Notes: generated from the sequence alone by a model not told the origin. A DNA stretch of 64,000 nt from JAIYDQ01 sp034408855 (GCA_034408855.1 JAWXCK010000065.1:1-64000); one strand, 5' to 3'. Shown: positions 26,840-36,963, counted from the stretch's first letter. Program-made: numbers and translations.

Positions 26840-27325
26840 CTATGGGATGCTTTTCTTAAGCAATGCGACGCAATGGGCTTCGGCTAATCGCGATTCTCCG
26901 ATGTCGCCGGTCGCTTCGCCTGTTTTGCCTTTGACGGAGATTTGATCGACTGCGATCCTTAACACCGACGCGATTCGCTGGCGAATGGCTATCTTGTAAG
27001 TCGCGATCTTGGGTCGCTCCAGACGGATGACGCAATCGAGATTGATGATCTTAAAGCCTTGTTGTGCGATTTTAATCCAGGCGAGATTTAATAGTTCGGC
27101 GGAGTCTCGGTCTTTATTCTCATCCGACGTGTCGGGAAAGAGCTGCCCAATATCGTCCATGCCGGCGGCACCGAGTAAAGCATCGGTTATTGCGTGCAAC
27201 AATACATCGGCGTCGGAATGACCGATCAAATGAAAGTCGCATGGAATATCGATCCCACCGAGTCGCATTGGGCCGCCTGGACCTATCCGATGGGAATCAA
27301 TGCCGAGACCAATTCGAAATGTCAT
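26840..27325 (-). CDS. ispF: 2-C-methyl-D-erythritol 2,4-cyclodiphosphate synthase
   Basis: IspF forms the cyclodiphosphate intermediate of the MEP isoprenoid pathway. The 161 residues match the family throughout: GIDSHRI with the metal-binding Asp and His, GGIDIPCDFHLIGHSDADVLLHAITDALLGA, DIGQLFPDT and KGKTGEATGDIGE. No ispD gene lies beside it. It lies between pyrG and cysS on the same strand, separated from pyrG by a palindromic repeat pair. Confidence 0.97.
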   Translation of the reverse strand: MTFRIGLGIDSHRIGPGGPMRLGGIDIPCDFHLIGHSDADVLLHAITDALLGAAGMDDIGQLFPDTSDENKDRDSAELLNLAWIKIAQQGFKIINLDCVIRLERPKIATYKIAIRQRIASVLRIAVDQISVKGKTGEATGDIGESRLAEAHCVALLKKSIP

Positions 27326-27348
27326 TGAAGATATAACTGGATTGTCTT

Positions 27349-27428
27349 GTGAGCCATAGGCGCTAGCCTTGGGCGTTGTAGCGGTAATAAGATTATAAGA
27401 ACCTGTGGCTAGCGCCGTCGGCTCAGAG
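27349..27428. repeat. Inverted pair of family A repeats (BIME-like)
   Basis: One copy on the plus strand (27349-27377) and one on the minus strand (27399-27428) share the GGCGCTAGCC core and the GAGCC end, with 21 bp between them. Together they can fold into a ~28-bp imperfect stem. They fill the gap between the pyrG stop and the ispF start. This could act as a processing or attenuation site within the unit, or simply be a mobile repeat. Confidence 0.8.
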
Positions 27429-27431
27429 TTG

Positions 27432-29072
27432 TCATACTAGTTCAGGTGTTTGGACGGGGCGACTCTTTTTCCGGTCGTGACGATCAAGTGCTGCGCCGAC
27501 GAAACCGGCAAAGAGTGGGTGAGCCTTGGTCGGCTTGCTCTTGAATTCGGGATGGAACTGAACGGCTAAAAACCAAGGATGCGTTGGCAGCTCGACTACT
27601 TCAACTAGCTGTCCATCAGGGCTGGTTCCTGAAAATCGGAATCCATGGGCTTCATACTGCTGGCGATAGAGATTGTTAAATTCGTAACGATGGCGATGAC
27701 GTTCATTGATGGCGTCCTGTGCATAGGCCGAATGAGCAAGACTGTCGGCAAGTAGCATAGCTGGCTGACTTCCCAAACGCATTGTGCCGCCAAGACTGGT
27801 TACCTGACGTTGTTCATCGAGTAAACAGATGACCGGGTGCGGTGAGTCTTTATCGAACTCTGTTGAATGAGCTTTCTGCAAACCCATCACGGTTCGGCCA
27901 TACTCGATCACAGCGCATTGCATCCCAAGGCAGATACCAAAGAATGGGATCTCGCGTTCGCGCGCAAAGCGAATGGCTTGAACTTTTCCTTCGATTCCGC
28001 GTTCGCCAAAACCACCTGGTACCAAGATGCCGTCGTAACCCGAAAGTAATCGTTCTGGACCTTCTTCTTCGATGTCGCTGCTTTGAATTCGACCAATTCG
28101 GACTTGCGCCATGTGATGGATGCCGGCGTGGTCAATCGATTCGTATATCGATTTATAGGCGTCTTTGTGCTCGGCGTATTTTCCAACCACGGCGATACTG
28201 ATTTCGTGCTGTGGCGATCGCAGCGAATGCATCAGTTTGTCCCAAGCATCCAAGCGAGGTGCGGGAGCGGTCAAACCAAAACGCTTGACGATCTGTTCAT
28301 CAAGTTTCTTATCGCGAAGACTCAACGGAACTTCGTAGATCGAAAAATCTTTATCCTTTTCCTCGATGACCGCTTCGATAGGGACGTTGCAAAAGAGGGC
28401 AATCTTTTCTTGTTCTTCACGCGAAATACTTTGCTCGCAACGACAAATTAAAATATCTGGCTGAATACCGATCTGCCGAAGGAGGCCAACGGAATGCTGG
28501 GTAGGTTTCGTCTTCAGTTCGGCTGCGGCCTTAAGATAAGGGACTAGCGTCAAGTGAATGAACAAACAGTTCTCTCGACCGACATCCTGCGGGAACTGTC
28601 GAATGGCTTCGAGGAATGGCAAGCTTTCGATATCGCCCACGGTTCCACCGATTTCGGTGATGACGATATCGGTTTGGCCATCGTTTAACTTATGGATGGC
28701 TTCCTTAATCTCGTTGGTAATATGCGGGATGACCTGAACAGTCTTACCTAAGAACTGACCGCGTCGCTCTTTTTCTATTACCGACAGATAGATCTGACCG
28801 GTCGTATAGTTTGAATCGCGGTTCAAGAGGCCGCTTGTAAAACGTTCGTAGTGACCAAGATCGAGGTCGGTTTCACTGCCGTCATCGAGCACGTAGACTT
28901 CGCCATGTTGGTAGGGGCTCATCGTCCCTGGATCGACATTGATATACGGGTCGAGTTTTTGCATGCGGACCCGCAATCCACGGGCTTCTAACAACATGCC
29001 GATTGAAGCACTCGTCAACCCTTTTCCGATCGAGCTTACTACACCGCCAGTTACAAAAATATGCTTTGTCAT
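27432..29072 (-). CDS. pyrG: CTP synthase
   Basis: PyrG converts UTP to CTP using glutamine. The ~546 residues contain the synthetase domain (TKHIFVTGGVVSSIGKGL, KLDPYINVDPGTMSP, GEVYVLDDGSETDLDLGHYERF, EIGGTVGDIES) followed by a class I glutamine amidotransferase domain with the nucleophile in FFGICLGMQ and the His-x-Glu pair in FHPEFKSKP. The ATG at 29072 matches the family N-terminus. Downstream of it in transcription order comes a repeat pair and then ispF. Confidence 0.97.
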   Translation of the reverse strand: MTKHIFVTGGVVSSIGKGLTSASIGMLLEARGLRVRMQKLDPYINVDPGTMSPYQHGEVYVLDDGSETDLDLGHYERFTSGLLNRDSNYTTGQIYLSVIEKERRGQFLGKTVQVIPHITNEIKEAIHKLNDGQTDIVITEIGGTVGDIESLPFLEAIRQFPQDVGRENCLFIHLTLVPYLKAAAELKTKPTQHSVGLLRQIGIQPDILICRCEQSISREEQEKIALFCNVPIEAVIEEKDKDFSIYEVPLSLRDKKLDEQIVKRFGLTAPAPRLDAWDKLMHSLRSPQHEISIAVVGKYAEHKDAYKSIYESIDHAGIHHMAQVRIGRIQSSDIEEEGPERLLSGYDGILVPGGFGERGIEGKVQAIRFAREREIPFFGICLGMQCAVIEYGRTVMGLQKAHSTEFDKDSPHPVICLLDEQRQVTSLGGTMRLGSQPAMLLADSLAHSAYAQDAINERHRHRYEFNNLYRQQYEAHGFRFSGTSPDGQLVEVVELPTHPWFLAVQFHPEFKSKPTKAHPLFAGFVGAALDRHDRKKSRPVQTPELV

Positions 29073-29124
29073 CGCGAGTCTCGGAGTTTCCTTCAATGGA
29101 GCCTGGAAACCCTGAGTCTAACCG

Positions 29125-30171
29125 CTAACTCGATAACTGACAAAGGCTACTTGTAATCGATTCAATCGCTTCACAGGCTTCTCGGATTTGCCCTTGCGAA
29201 ACGTCGAGATGGGTCACAAGACGAATGTTTTGCGGGCCGGTTGCGAGAGCATTGATGCCCCGCGATTGCAGTTGAACTAGAAAATCTGCTGCAGTCCCAA
29301 GTCGTGGCTCGATCTGGAAAATGACGATGTTCGAATCGATCGAATCCGTAGCCAAGCTCAATCCCTCGCAGTTTTGAATCGTCTCGGACAAAAGTTTTGC
29401 GTGCTTGTGATCTTCGACAAGCCGTTCTCGATTATTTTCCAGTCCGTACAAAGCGGCGGCTGCCAGGATGCCAGACTGTCGCATTCCACCTCCGAAGAGC
29501 TTTCGAGCGCGACGAGCGAGTCGGATATATTTCGATGGTCCGGCCAAGCACGAGCCAACTGGGCTTCCGAGCCCTTTGCTAAAACAGACGCTCACCGAAT
29601 CAAAGTCTTTCGACCAGGTTTTTTCAGAGATGCCGGTGGCGGCCGTCGCGTTCCATAGGCGTGCCCCATCCAAATGCGTCTTCAAGTTATTGCTATGCGC
29701 CCATTGGCAGATCTCGGTAATTTTTTCCAATGGAAACACGCGACCGCTGCCGCGATTATGCGTGTTCTCAAGACAAACAAGCCGCGTCTGCACGCAATGG
29801 TCGTTGTTCGGACGAATGCATGGCTTGAGTTGCTCGACGTCTAGTACGCCAGATTTTCCAACGACGGTATGCGCGACGAGCTGGCTCAACTGAGCAAAAG
29901 CACCTTGCTCGTAAACATAGACATGCGAATTGTACTCGCAAATAAATTCGTCACCCGGTTGGCAGTGGATCCGAATTCCAACTTGATTGGTCATCGAACC
30001 GCTGGGCATAAAGATGGCGGCTTCTTTGCCAAGAATCTCGGCGGTGCGTTCTTCAAGTCTGCGGGTCGTTGGATCGACATCGATCACATCGTCGCCTACT
30101 TCCGCAGACGCCATGGCTTGGCGCATTCCCGAGGATGGCCGAGTTACCGTGTCGCTGCGAAGGTCAATCAT
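29125..30171 (-). CDS. ltaE: Low-specificity L-threonine aldolase
   Basis: This PLP enzyme cleaves threonine or allo-threonine to glycine and acetaldehyde. The 348 residues open with the family hallmark MIDLRSDTVTRP, and include GDDVIDVDPTTRRLEE, FMPSGSMTNQ, LENTHNRGSGRVFP, THLDGARLWNA with the PLP Asp, and the PLP lysine in CFSKGLGSPVGS. It starts 5 bp after the metallophosphatase/cytochrome stop, so it is cotranscribed with that gene. Confidence 0.95.
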   Translation of the reverse strand: MIDLRSDTVTRPSSGMRQAMASAEVGDDVIDVDPTTRRLEERTAEILGKEAAIFMPSGSMTNQVGIRIHCQPGDEFICEYNSHVYVYEQGAFAQLSQLVAHTVVGKSGVLDVEQLKPCIRPNNDHCVQTRLVCLENTHNRGSGRVFPLEKITEICQWAHSNNLKTHLDGARLWNATAATGISEKTWSKDFDSVSVCFSKGLGSPVGSCLAGPSKYIRLARRARKLFGGGMRQSGILAAAALYGLENNRERLVEDHKHAKLLSETIQNCEGLSLATDSIDSNIVIFQIEPRLGTAADFLVQLQSRGINALATGPQNIRLVTHLDVSQGQIREACEAIESITSSLCQLSS

Positions 30172-30176
30172 GAATG

Positions 30177-31934
30177 TTAGTCTTTACCGATATGCTCTAC
30201 CTGCGCCCAGAATTTCTCAAAGCCGCCCTCTTCATGAAAACTTGGGCTGTTGTCAATGTCATGACATTCTAAGCATTTATCTTTGGCAGCCGTAAGCGGC
30301 AATCGCATTTCTTCGCGGAGTTTGACCAACATTTCCTTAGATACTTCGATATCGCCCGATTCGGCTGCGGCATGCTGTGCCCCTGGGCCGTGGCAGTTTT
30401 CGCAGCCGCTGCCTACCATCTGCGGTGTTTTTTCGAGCGACAAATAGCCGCTTGTATACGGATAAAATCCTTGTGGATTCCATCCGGTCACATGGCAGGA
30501 GATGCATTCGGGATCAAAATGCCGTGCGACATCGCCTCGACCAGGCGGACTTACAATGGAGTCGGTCGCATGTGCATGCGGAGTCTGCTCCCACTTTTCG
30601 AAGGCTGTCGTATGGCATTCGCCGCATTTTTCAGTCCCGACGAATTCACGCGTCGAAGAATGTAAAAACGGACGCAGGCCGAGATCCGCCAAACCGCTTT
30701 GCTCCAATTCTTTTTGATACCTAGCGAATAACTCCATCATTCTCGTTGAATCTTCGAATTGCGAACTCAATGCAAGTCGTTGATATTTGATCGGTTCGGC
30801 GGCGTTGTCGTAAAGTCCAACAACTCCGGCGTACATGCCTTTGACGCCGACCTGAAGCATGACGGCTTTGGTATTGGGGATGGGCTCGGGTTTGTAAAGC
30901 GGCTCTCCAAATCCACCTGAAGTTATCACCAGATCAAAGATCGGAGCAAGTTGAGCCAACTCTCTCGAATCTTCAAGCGTCGTATGGGCTATCAAGATAT
31001 TGAAGTCACACTTTTCGGCTTGAATGGCACTCGCGACTTTCTTCAGAGATTGCGCGGCGGGCGTAATCGTGACGTCCGGATTCTGTAGCTCTTTGGCTAA
31101 GATGTCGCCTATGATTCCAGTAATGGCAATCTTGCGTTGACCGACTTGTACGATCTTGTAGCGGTCAGGTTTATCATCTTCAAGAATCGAAATGTTGGCG
31201 GCTACAAAGGGGCTTTCGAATGCTCCGCTGCTATCGGTGAGATTTAAGTACAGTTCGGTCGACGAGAGTTTGAGTTCTTCGATGCCGTACATGACTGCAC
31301 GATAGTTCATAAGCTTGAGAGCTTCGGCGGATCTTGCGAACTTGATTTCAGATTGCCGCCCAATGCGCCGCACCTGATCGCCTGTATCGATCGGGATAAC
31401 ATCCCAGCCTCGTTCTTCGAGGGATCGCAAAAGTGTATCGCGTCGATTCAGTCCGCCTTTCTGATTTTCTAATCCCGTGCAGCCACACGGCTCGATGTAG
31501 CCGTGCTGCCGCCCGGTCAGGAACAAACAGGCCCACGGTTTCGACCAGTTCTCGGCGACCTTCTGATTTTTCTCAGCTTCGGTAGCGACTACAATCGATG
31601 ACTCGCTGGGCAACGGCTCTTTGCCCAACAATGGTCGTGGCCCGAGCGAACTGTCTGCCAACGGATTCGATGCGATCTTGGGGTTATTCTGATTGGCTGG
31701 CGACTCTCCAACGGCTGGATTGACCGAAGGAGGTGGGGCTGGTGCTGGTGTCGGTAAGCCAGAAGGCGGTCGATTGGCCGGGGCAGCATTGGTGGGCTGC
31801 CCGGACCTGTTTTGGTTATTCCCTTGTTTCATCGGGAGTAAACGATTTAGCAAACCGCCTCGTTCCTGAGCAGAGGCCCAGGAAACGAGCGCCAAACTGC
31901 ACGCGATCCAGACGAAAAAGTCCTTCTTGACCAT
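30177..31934 (-). CDS. Secreted metallophosphatase-like protein fused to a tetrahaem c domain
   Basis: The 585 residues start with a signal peptide (FFVWIACSLALVSWASA) and a Pro/Asn-rich linker. A 5'-nucleotidase/SoxB-like domain follows (HGYIEPCGCTGLENQKGGLNRR, VIPIDTGD, NILIAHTTLEDS). The C-terminal ~160 residues carry four haem motifs: CGECH, CISCH, CENCH and CLECH, with the GCENCHGPGAQH arrangement of cytochrome c554-like domains. The first DxH metal motif appears changed (GRQHG), so hydrolase activity is doubtful. The protein is probably periplasmic and redox-active, and the fusion suggests electron transfer linked to an oxyanion or nucleotide substrate. Its substrate is unknown. Confidence 0.85.
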   Translation of the reverse strand: MVKKDFFVWIACSLALVSWASAQERGGLLNRLLPMKQGNNQNRSGQPTNAAPANRPPSGLPTPAPAPPPSVNPAVGESPANQNNPKIASNPLADSSLGPRPLLGKEPLPSESSIVVATEAEKNQKVAENWSKPWACLFLTGRQHGYIEPCGCTGLENQKGGLNRRDTLLRSLEERGWDVIPIDTGDQVRRIGRQSEIKFARSAEALKLMNYRAVMYGIEELKLSSTELYLNLTDSSGAFESPFVAANISILEDDKPDRYKIVQVGQRKIAITGIIGDILAKELQNPDVTITPAAQSLKKVASAIQAEKCDFNILIAHTTLEDSRELAQLAPIFDLVITSGGFGEPLYKPEPIPNTKAVMLQVGVKGMYAGVVGLYDNAAEPIKYQRLALSSQFEDSTRMMELFARYQKELEQSGLADLGLRPFLHSSTREFVGTEKCGECHTTAFEKWEQTPHAHATDSIVSPPGRGDVARHFDPECISCHVTGWNPQGFYPYTSGYLSLEKTPQMVGSGCENCHGPGAQHAAAESGDIEVSKEMLVKLREEMRLPLTAAKDKCLECHDIDNSPSFHEEGGFEKFWAQVEHIGKD

Positions 31935-31945
31935 GAATACGTCGT

Positions 31946-33187
31946 TTACTCCTCTACCACCAGTTTTAAGAAGATCGAAATCTCATTCGACACATCCAAA
32001 TTCGTTTCAAAAGTCAATTTAATATAATTCTTCGGCGATGTCCCACTGCGATTAAATGGAGGTGTACCTTTAGGAACTTTCACGGTTATCGGGAAGAGCG
32101 TTTCCGACGATTTCGCGATTCCGTCGCCAATTTCAATTTCGATTTGGTCCTTTAAATTCTCCGGTATCAACTCCTTGAGTTTCATTTCGACCGTTTTATC
32201 TGTAGGGTTTCTCGCGGCGATGAAAAAGCCCTTTGAGCCACCTTCGGAGCCCGAAATCTTCTCTAAGTTTAAGGAGTTTCTCTTAGAATCGTAATTGCTT
32301 CCGGCAACAATTCGCAGGTCCGAGAGGCATTTTCCAGCGTAGCGTATTGCGATCGGTGTTCTGTCTGGCCCAACTTCCATGTGGACCTGGCCATTGACTG
32401 GACCGGCTGGTAGCCCTGGAACTACTTCGACTGTGAAATCTGCAACGTATCGAGCGTCCGCATATTCGGACTTTTCATTGCTGGCTAGTCTTCGTATCGA
32501 GTTTTGCAACTTAACAAACGGCTGATGATACTCGTAACCAGCCCAATATCCTGGAACAACCAATTCCGTCTCCTCGCAACTATAGAGCTGAAAGGTCTTC
32601 GTGAAACTCTCTCGCGCCGAAAATTCGCCAAAATTTAGCTCCTCGGGGACCAAAAAATAGGTCCTACCGATCTTACCCCGAATAGTTAACTGAACTTCGC
32701 GCTGTCGAGGGTCGTTCGTCACAATGGTTGCCGTCTGGGCAAAATCTCGGATGTAGCCCTCACCCTTCCACGTCAGTTTGACTTCCGTTTCTTCACCGGG
32801 TGCCAGGACCGATTTTTCCAACGTTCCGATGGTGCATTTGCAGGTGCTGCCTAAAACCTTCAGTTCAAGCGGTGCTTGCCCTGAATTTTTAAAGCGGAAG
32901 CCGTGCGATCGTTCTGTTCCTGCCTTCATCATGCCGAAGTCGAGTTCGATTCCGCCAATAACTTCGACTTTGGGAATCGCGTTGGGGTCAGCAATGCCGG
33001 ACGTCGACGCCGTCTCAATCGTCTTCTCGCCCGATGAGTTGATATCGCTTTCCGCCTTCAATAGCGACTCTAAGTCGATGGTTTCACCAACCACGTCACC
33101 AACTCGACGATGCTCGCTGTTCGCTCGCCAGTAACCAAGTCCGCCTCCCAGAAGGGTAAAAATAAACGCAAGGACAAAAGTACGCAT
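31946..33187 (-). CDS. DUF1573 protein with N-terminal membrane anchor
   Basis: The 413 residues have an N-terminal hydrophobic helix (TFVLAFIFTLLGGGLGYW), an acidic linker, and a DUF1573 domain: LDFGMMKAG, FRFKNSGQAPLELKVLGSTCKCTIG, LAPGEETEVKLTW and IVTNDPRQREVQLTIRGKI. DUF1573 is an Ig-like fold common in secreted Bacteroidetes and planctomycete proteins, with no fixed function. The remaining ~250 residues look like further beta-sandwich domains. It lies 11 bp upstream of the metallophosphatase/cytochrome gene in the same unit. Confidence 0.85.
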   Translation of the reverse strand: MRTFVLAFIFTLLGGGLGYWRANSEHRRVGDVVGETIDLESLLKAESDINSSGEKTIETASTSGIADPNAIPKVEVIGGIELDFGMMKAGTERSHGFRFKNSGQAPLELKVLGSTCKCTIGTLEKSVLAPGEETEVKLTWKGEGYIRDFAQTATIVTNDPRQREVQLTIRGKIGRTYFLVPEELNFGEFSARESFTKTFQLYSCEETELVVPGYWAGYEYHQPFVKLQNSIRRLASNEKSEYADARYVADFTVEVVPGLPAGPVNGQVHMEVGPDRTPIAIRYAGKCLSDLRIVAGSNYDSKRNSLNLEKISGSEGGSKGFFIAARNPTDKTVEMKLKELIPENLKDQIEIEIGDGIAKSSETLFPITVKVPKGTPPFNRSGTSPKNYIKLTFETNLDVSNEISIFLKLVVEE

Positions 33188-33226
33188 AGAGTCAACGATC
33201 TGCTTTAGCTAAAGGCTTCCTATAAT

Positions 33227-35845
33227 CTACCGTAAAGTGCTATCTGGTGGCAGTAACTTTTTACCGGGAAGTGACTTGGTTGTCGACAAGCTTGAAATTT
33301 GGCTACGCAGGAAATGATATAGGGGTTCACATCGGACCCAACCTTGCGGTAAATCGGCAGAATTGCGAGCGGAAAGCCAAAGTGTCGGATTGACTCGCGC
33401 CGAAGAAGGGCCAACTCCTGGTGGGCAGTAAAGCATGGCTCGGTCGATCTTTCGATCGGCATGCGCAATGTTCGAGTCGATCGCCTGAGCCTGCTCTAGA
33501 AATTTTTTGGCGAGCGGCAAATCCTCGTTCAGCCAAGCGACGAGCGCGACCTGGACTAACAGTCCCGTGTCGCCCGGGGTTCGTTGGCTAGCCTCGCGAT
33601 AAAAATCGAGTGCTCGATTTAAACTGTCCTTCCTGACCGGCGATAGCGACAGCTCCCAATGTCCCAACTGAGCCCACGTTTCCCAATTCGATCGATCGGA
33701 AGCTAAGTAGCCTTGCGCGCTCTCGCGATAACGATCGAGGGAAAGCGAGGAGCTGTTTCGATGGGTGGATAGGTCTCGTTCAGCTTGTGCCATCCGAACA
33801 TCGGTGAGCCAACGATTTCCGACAGGGTTCCAAGGATCAGCTCGCTGCATGGCAATCGCCTGGAGCTCATCGATACCACCTTGTTTGGCAATGACAGCTT
33901 GGACTTCTTGCGATCGCTGGCGCGGTAACCAAGCTGTGAAGTAGAACGCGATCACGAGAAACCAAGCAGCACACATAACGCCAAAACTAAAAACGGCTGG
34001 CCATGGCTGAAATCGCGTTCTCGTATCCGGCTTATCGACTACATCGATCGATGGATCGGCGGGATGTGAATCGCGACGCGACGCGATCCAGAGGCCAGCA
34101 ACTAAAATAACGATCGTGTTCGTAATGCCGGGAGTCAACCATCCGCCGGACGCGAGCAAATGAACGCCGATTCCTAAAAGGGCTGGTCCAAAGCCGCATG
34201 CAAGATTTTTGTATTGGGCGGTTCGCGATTTCGATCGCATCGTCGATATCAGGTCTAGAACCAATGCAACGATGACAAACGGGATGGCGAGTAAATACGG
34301 TCGATAGTCGGGGGCTGGACCCAATGCTCCGTTTCCCAGCATCGTTGCCAGCAATCCGCTGATCGCGCCGCTGAAGATCGTGCAGCTTACGACATTCCCT
34401 TTAGTCGCTTGAACAAGATTTGTTGCCGAAGAATCTTCGATTGAAGTCACTTCGCCGGCGAGTCCGGAAATCATCCGCATAGCGAATGGCTTTGTTAGCC
34501 ATAGGATTAAGCCCGCAAGAAAAACAAGGGACGGCCAACCGGCGGTCGCCAGTGTTTCAAGAAGGAAATTATGAGGGTCGGCAATCGTCTCGGATTCTAA
34601 AACAGGTTTATACGTTGCATAGTAAGCCTGAAAGTTCCCAGGTCCTATTCCAAACCAGGGATGGTCGGAGACCAACCGCATCGTCGTTCGCCAATACTCC
34701 GCGCGAAACGCCATCGATTTGCTGGCTTCGGTGAAGAGTTTGGGATCCCATGATGAGAGCACAATGATCGTCGCCACAACCAGTAAAACCAGAATCAAAA
34801 AACTCGGAACAACGACACGCAGCGTCCGCGACAAAGCGCGAGCTGGGCTTTCATTTCGGATTCGCGACTCCGCGCGAGCAGAGTCGTCGAATCGCTCGTC
34901 AACGTCATCGCCAAACCATAGACCTTGTAGCATTCGAATTGCATTGCGAACGAAGAAAGGATTGGTGATTGCGAATGCTAGGCCACTTATGCTCAGCGCC
35001 AGCCAGGCCGTTCGGCTTTTCGTCCAGAGTAAACAAATGCAGAGACAGAGGGCTACTATCAAACCGATAAAGCGGATAACGACTCTTTCTCGCGTCCAGA
35101 TTTCGGGCTTTAAAGCTCTTGCAAATAAGATCACAATCCAAGGCACGAGAAAGCCGGCCAAGGAATTGGTCAAGGCGAACGGCCCAGTTGGCGAATCGTC
35201 TTGCAAACGTTGCTCGAAAAGCAAATAGGTCGAGGATCCAGGCGGTGCTTCGATTCCAGCTTCTTGACGAAGTACGGCTTGTGGGTTCTCGCGAAAACGT
35301 TCACGATCGGCCGGTAGACTGACAAAGACTTGAAAAAAGCCATGGACCGAAACAAGCCATGCAAGTGCCAGCATCAACCACCAAAGGCTGCGATTGGCTT
35401 GGCGATTCTGCATGATGCGTGCAAGGACCAATAACGCGACGGACCACGCAAACCATTGCCAGCCAGCATTGACAGCAAATCTGAAATTGCCCTCTCCTCG
35501 GACGTTGCATATTGCAATCAATACCCAGACGAGCAGGCCAATTCCGAGCAAGGATGGCCAACGATTCTCTCCAAAACGTTTCCTTTCTCCCGGCGTGGCG
35601 AGAATGCGTCCTTGGACCGAAACGTACCGAGTGAGAATATAATCGGTTGCTAGTAGTGCACCCACTAGCAGCCACAAAAGCGCTTGCGGTAAGACTTCGC
35701 CTTGAGCTATTTGCGATGCGTCGCTAGGAAGCAACTGACCGAGGACTAACAACATGCCCGTGAGAAAATAGACTCCCAGCATCAATACCGACGTTTGATT
35801 ATTCGCGACGACGGCGGATGTCGAATGCGATCGCTCCTTTTTCAT
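33227..35845 (-). CDS. O-antigen ligase-like polytopic protein with TPR-like C-terminus
   Basis: The ~872 residues have about a dozen membrane segments. In mid-protein they contain the Wzy/WaaL-type region: FALTNSLAGFLVPW, SRTAWLALS, and the loop FRAEYWRTTMRLVSDHPWFGIGPGNF...DPHNFLLETLATAGW. The C-terminal ~230 residues have TPR-like helices (LDFYREASQRTPGD...AKKFLEQAQAID). Such proteins join or polymerise surface polysaccharides at the outer face of the inner membrane. The ATG at 35845 overlaps the stop of the WecA-type gene by ATGA, which decides the start and indicates coupling. Confidence 0.9.
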   Translation of the reverse strand: MKKERSHSTSAVVANNQTSVLMLGVYFLTGMLLVLGQLLPSDASQIAQGEVLPQALLWLLVGALLATDYILTRYVSVQGRILATPGERKRFGENRWPSLLGIGLLVWVLIAICNVRGEGNFRFAVNAGWQWFAWSVALLVLARIMQNRQANRSLWWLMLALAWLVSVHGFFQVFVSLPADRERFRENPQAVLRQEAGIEAPPGSSTYLLFEQRLQDDSPTGPFALTNSLAGFLVPWIVILFARALKPEIWTRERVVIRFIGLIVALCLCICLLWTKSRTAWLALSISGLAFAITNPFFVRNAIRMLQGLWFGDDVDERFDDSARAESRIRNESPARALSRTLRVVVPSFLILVLLVVATIIVLSSWDPKLFTEASKSMAFRAEYWRTTMRLVSDHPWFGIGPGNFQAYYATYKPVLESETIADPHNFLLETLATAGWPSLVFLAGLILWLTKPFAMRMISGLAGEVTSIEDSSATNLVQATKGNVVSCTIFSGAISGLLATMLGNGALGPAPDYRPYLLAIPFVIVALVLDLISTMRSKSRTAQYKNLACGFGPALLGIGVHLLASGGWLTPGITNTIVILVAGLWIASRRDSHPADPSIDVVDKPDTRTRFQPWPAVFSFGVMCAAWFLVIAFYFTAWLPRQRSQEVQAVIAKQGGIDELQAIAMQRADPWNPVGNRWLTDVRMAQAERDLSTHRNSSSLSLDRYRESAQGYLASDRSNWETWAQLGHWELSLSPVRKDSLNRALDFYREASQRTPGDTGLLVQVALVAWLNEDLPLAKKFLEQAQAIDSNIAHADRKIDRAMLYCPPGVGPSSARVNPTLWLSARNSADLPQGWVRCEPLYHFLRSQISSLSTTKSLPGKKLLPPDSTLR

Positions 35846-36963
35846 GGTTCCCCTCGTGAGAGATTTTCCAAGACCGCAATCAACGACAACATGGCAAAGA
35901 CCATCATCACAATAATAATCGCGCCCAGCCAATCGGTTCGGTTGAGCATCAGAGCAGCGAGGCAGCAAGTTGCCGTTGCTAGATAGATCGTTAACACGGC
36001 TTGTGTCTTGCTCATCCCAAGTTCGACTAAACGATGCGAAAAATGTCGCTTGTCACCGTCGAAAGGACTGCGACCTTCACTCAATCGTATCCAAATGACG
36101 CTGACCATATCGTAAAGCGGGATCGCCAAAGCACAAAGCGGAGCCAGGATGGCATGTGGGTGCGAACTATGATAGCCGGTGTAGGTTGTGAGCAATGTAG
36201 AAATGGCAATCCAGTAGCCGACCAAATAGCTGCCTGCATCGCCCATGAAAATTTTTGCCGGAGGCCAGTTATGTTTAAGAAAACCGAGCAGTGAGCCGCT
36301 CAATATTAAGAGCATGGCCGCGACGAACAGTTGAGGCTGACGAGTGACGGGATCGGGATTCAGCAACAACATCGCGGCGAGCATCGAAGAAATAATAGCC
36401 GCCACACCACTGCTCAAACCATCCATGTTGTCGAGCATATTAAACGAATTGATCAACGCCACGATCCAAAGAATACTCAGCAGCGACGTTAGCCATGGCC
36501 AACCAATAAAAGCCGTCAATTGCAAGCCTTGCCAATAGACCACCAACGCGGCTACCAAGAATTCGACGAACAAACGTAGTTGCCAAGGCAACCCGCGACG
36601 GTCGTCCACCAGACCGAGGACGGTCAAAACGGTACCGCCCAATATAAGCCACCAGATTTCCGACGATTTGTTAAGTAAGCCTTGTCGATGCGTTTGCAAT
36701 AACTCGGGAAACCATCCTTCGAAATAAGTTTCATTCGCAAAGAATAAGACGAGAGTTCCAAGGGAGAAAGTTCCTACCAGCCCAGCCCAAATCCCTAAGC
36801 CGCCGCCTAGCGGGATCGGCGTCGTATGGATTTTCCGCAGGCCGGGTTTGTCCATCAGTCCGAGTCGATTCGCAACGCTTCGAAGCCAAGCTACCGCCGC
36901 CAAGCTTATCAAGAAAGCTGGAATCACGGTAACAAGAACGACAGTTAATAGAAGCATAAGCAT
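35842..36963 (-). CDS. WecA/MraY-type undecaprenyl-phosphate sugar-1-phosphate transferase
   Basis: The ~373 residues have about ten membrane segments and the signatures of the polyprenyl-phosphate HexNAc-1-phosphate transferase family: RKIHTTPIPLGGGLGIW, LGLVDDRRGLPW, NMLDNMDGLSSG and IFMGDAGSYLVGYW with the conserved Asp residues. It starts polysaccharide synthesis by loading a sugar phosphate onto undecaprenyl phosphate in the inner membrane. The ATG at 36963 lies 4 bp after the ppk stop, and translation couples to the ligase-like gene downstream. The exact sugar cannot be told from the sequence. Confidence 0.93.
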   Translation of the reverse strand: MLMLLLTVVLVTVIPAFLISLAAVAWLRSVANRLGLMDKPGLRKIHTTPIPLGGGLGIWAGLVGTFSLGTLVLFFANETYFEGWFPELLQTHRQGLLNKSSEIWWLILGGTVLTVLGLVDDRRGLPWQLRLFVEFLVAALVVYWQGLQLTAFIGWPWLTSLLSILWIVALINSFNMLDNMDGLSSGVAAIISSMLAAMLLLNPDPVTRQPQLFVAAMLLILSGSLLGFLKHNWPPAKIFMGDAGSYLVGYWIAISTLLTTYTGYHSSHPHAILAPLCALAIPLYDMVSVIWIRLSEGRSPFDGDKRHFSHRLVELGMSKTQAVLTIYLATATCCLAALMLNRTDWLGAIIIVMMVFAMLSLIAVLENLSRGEP

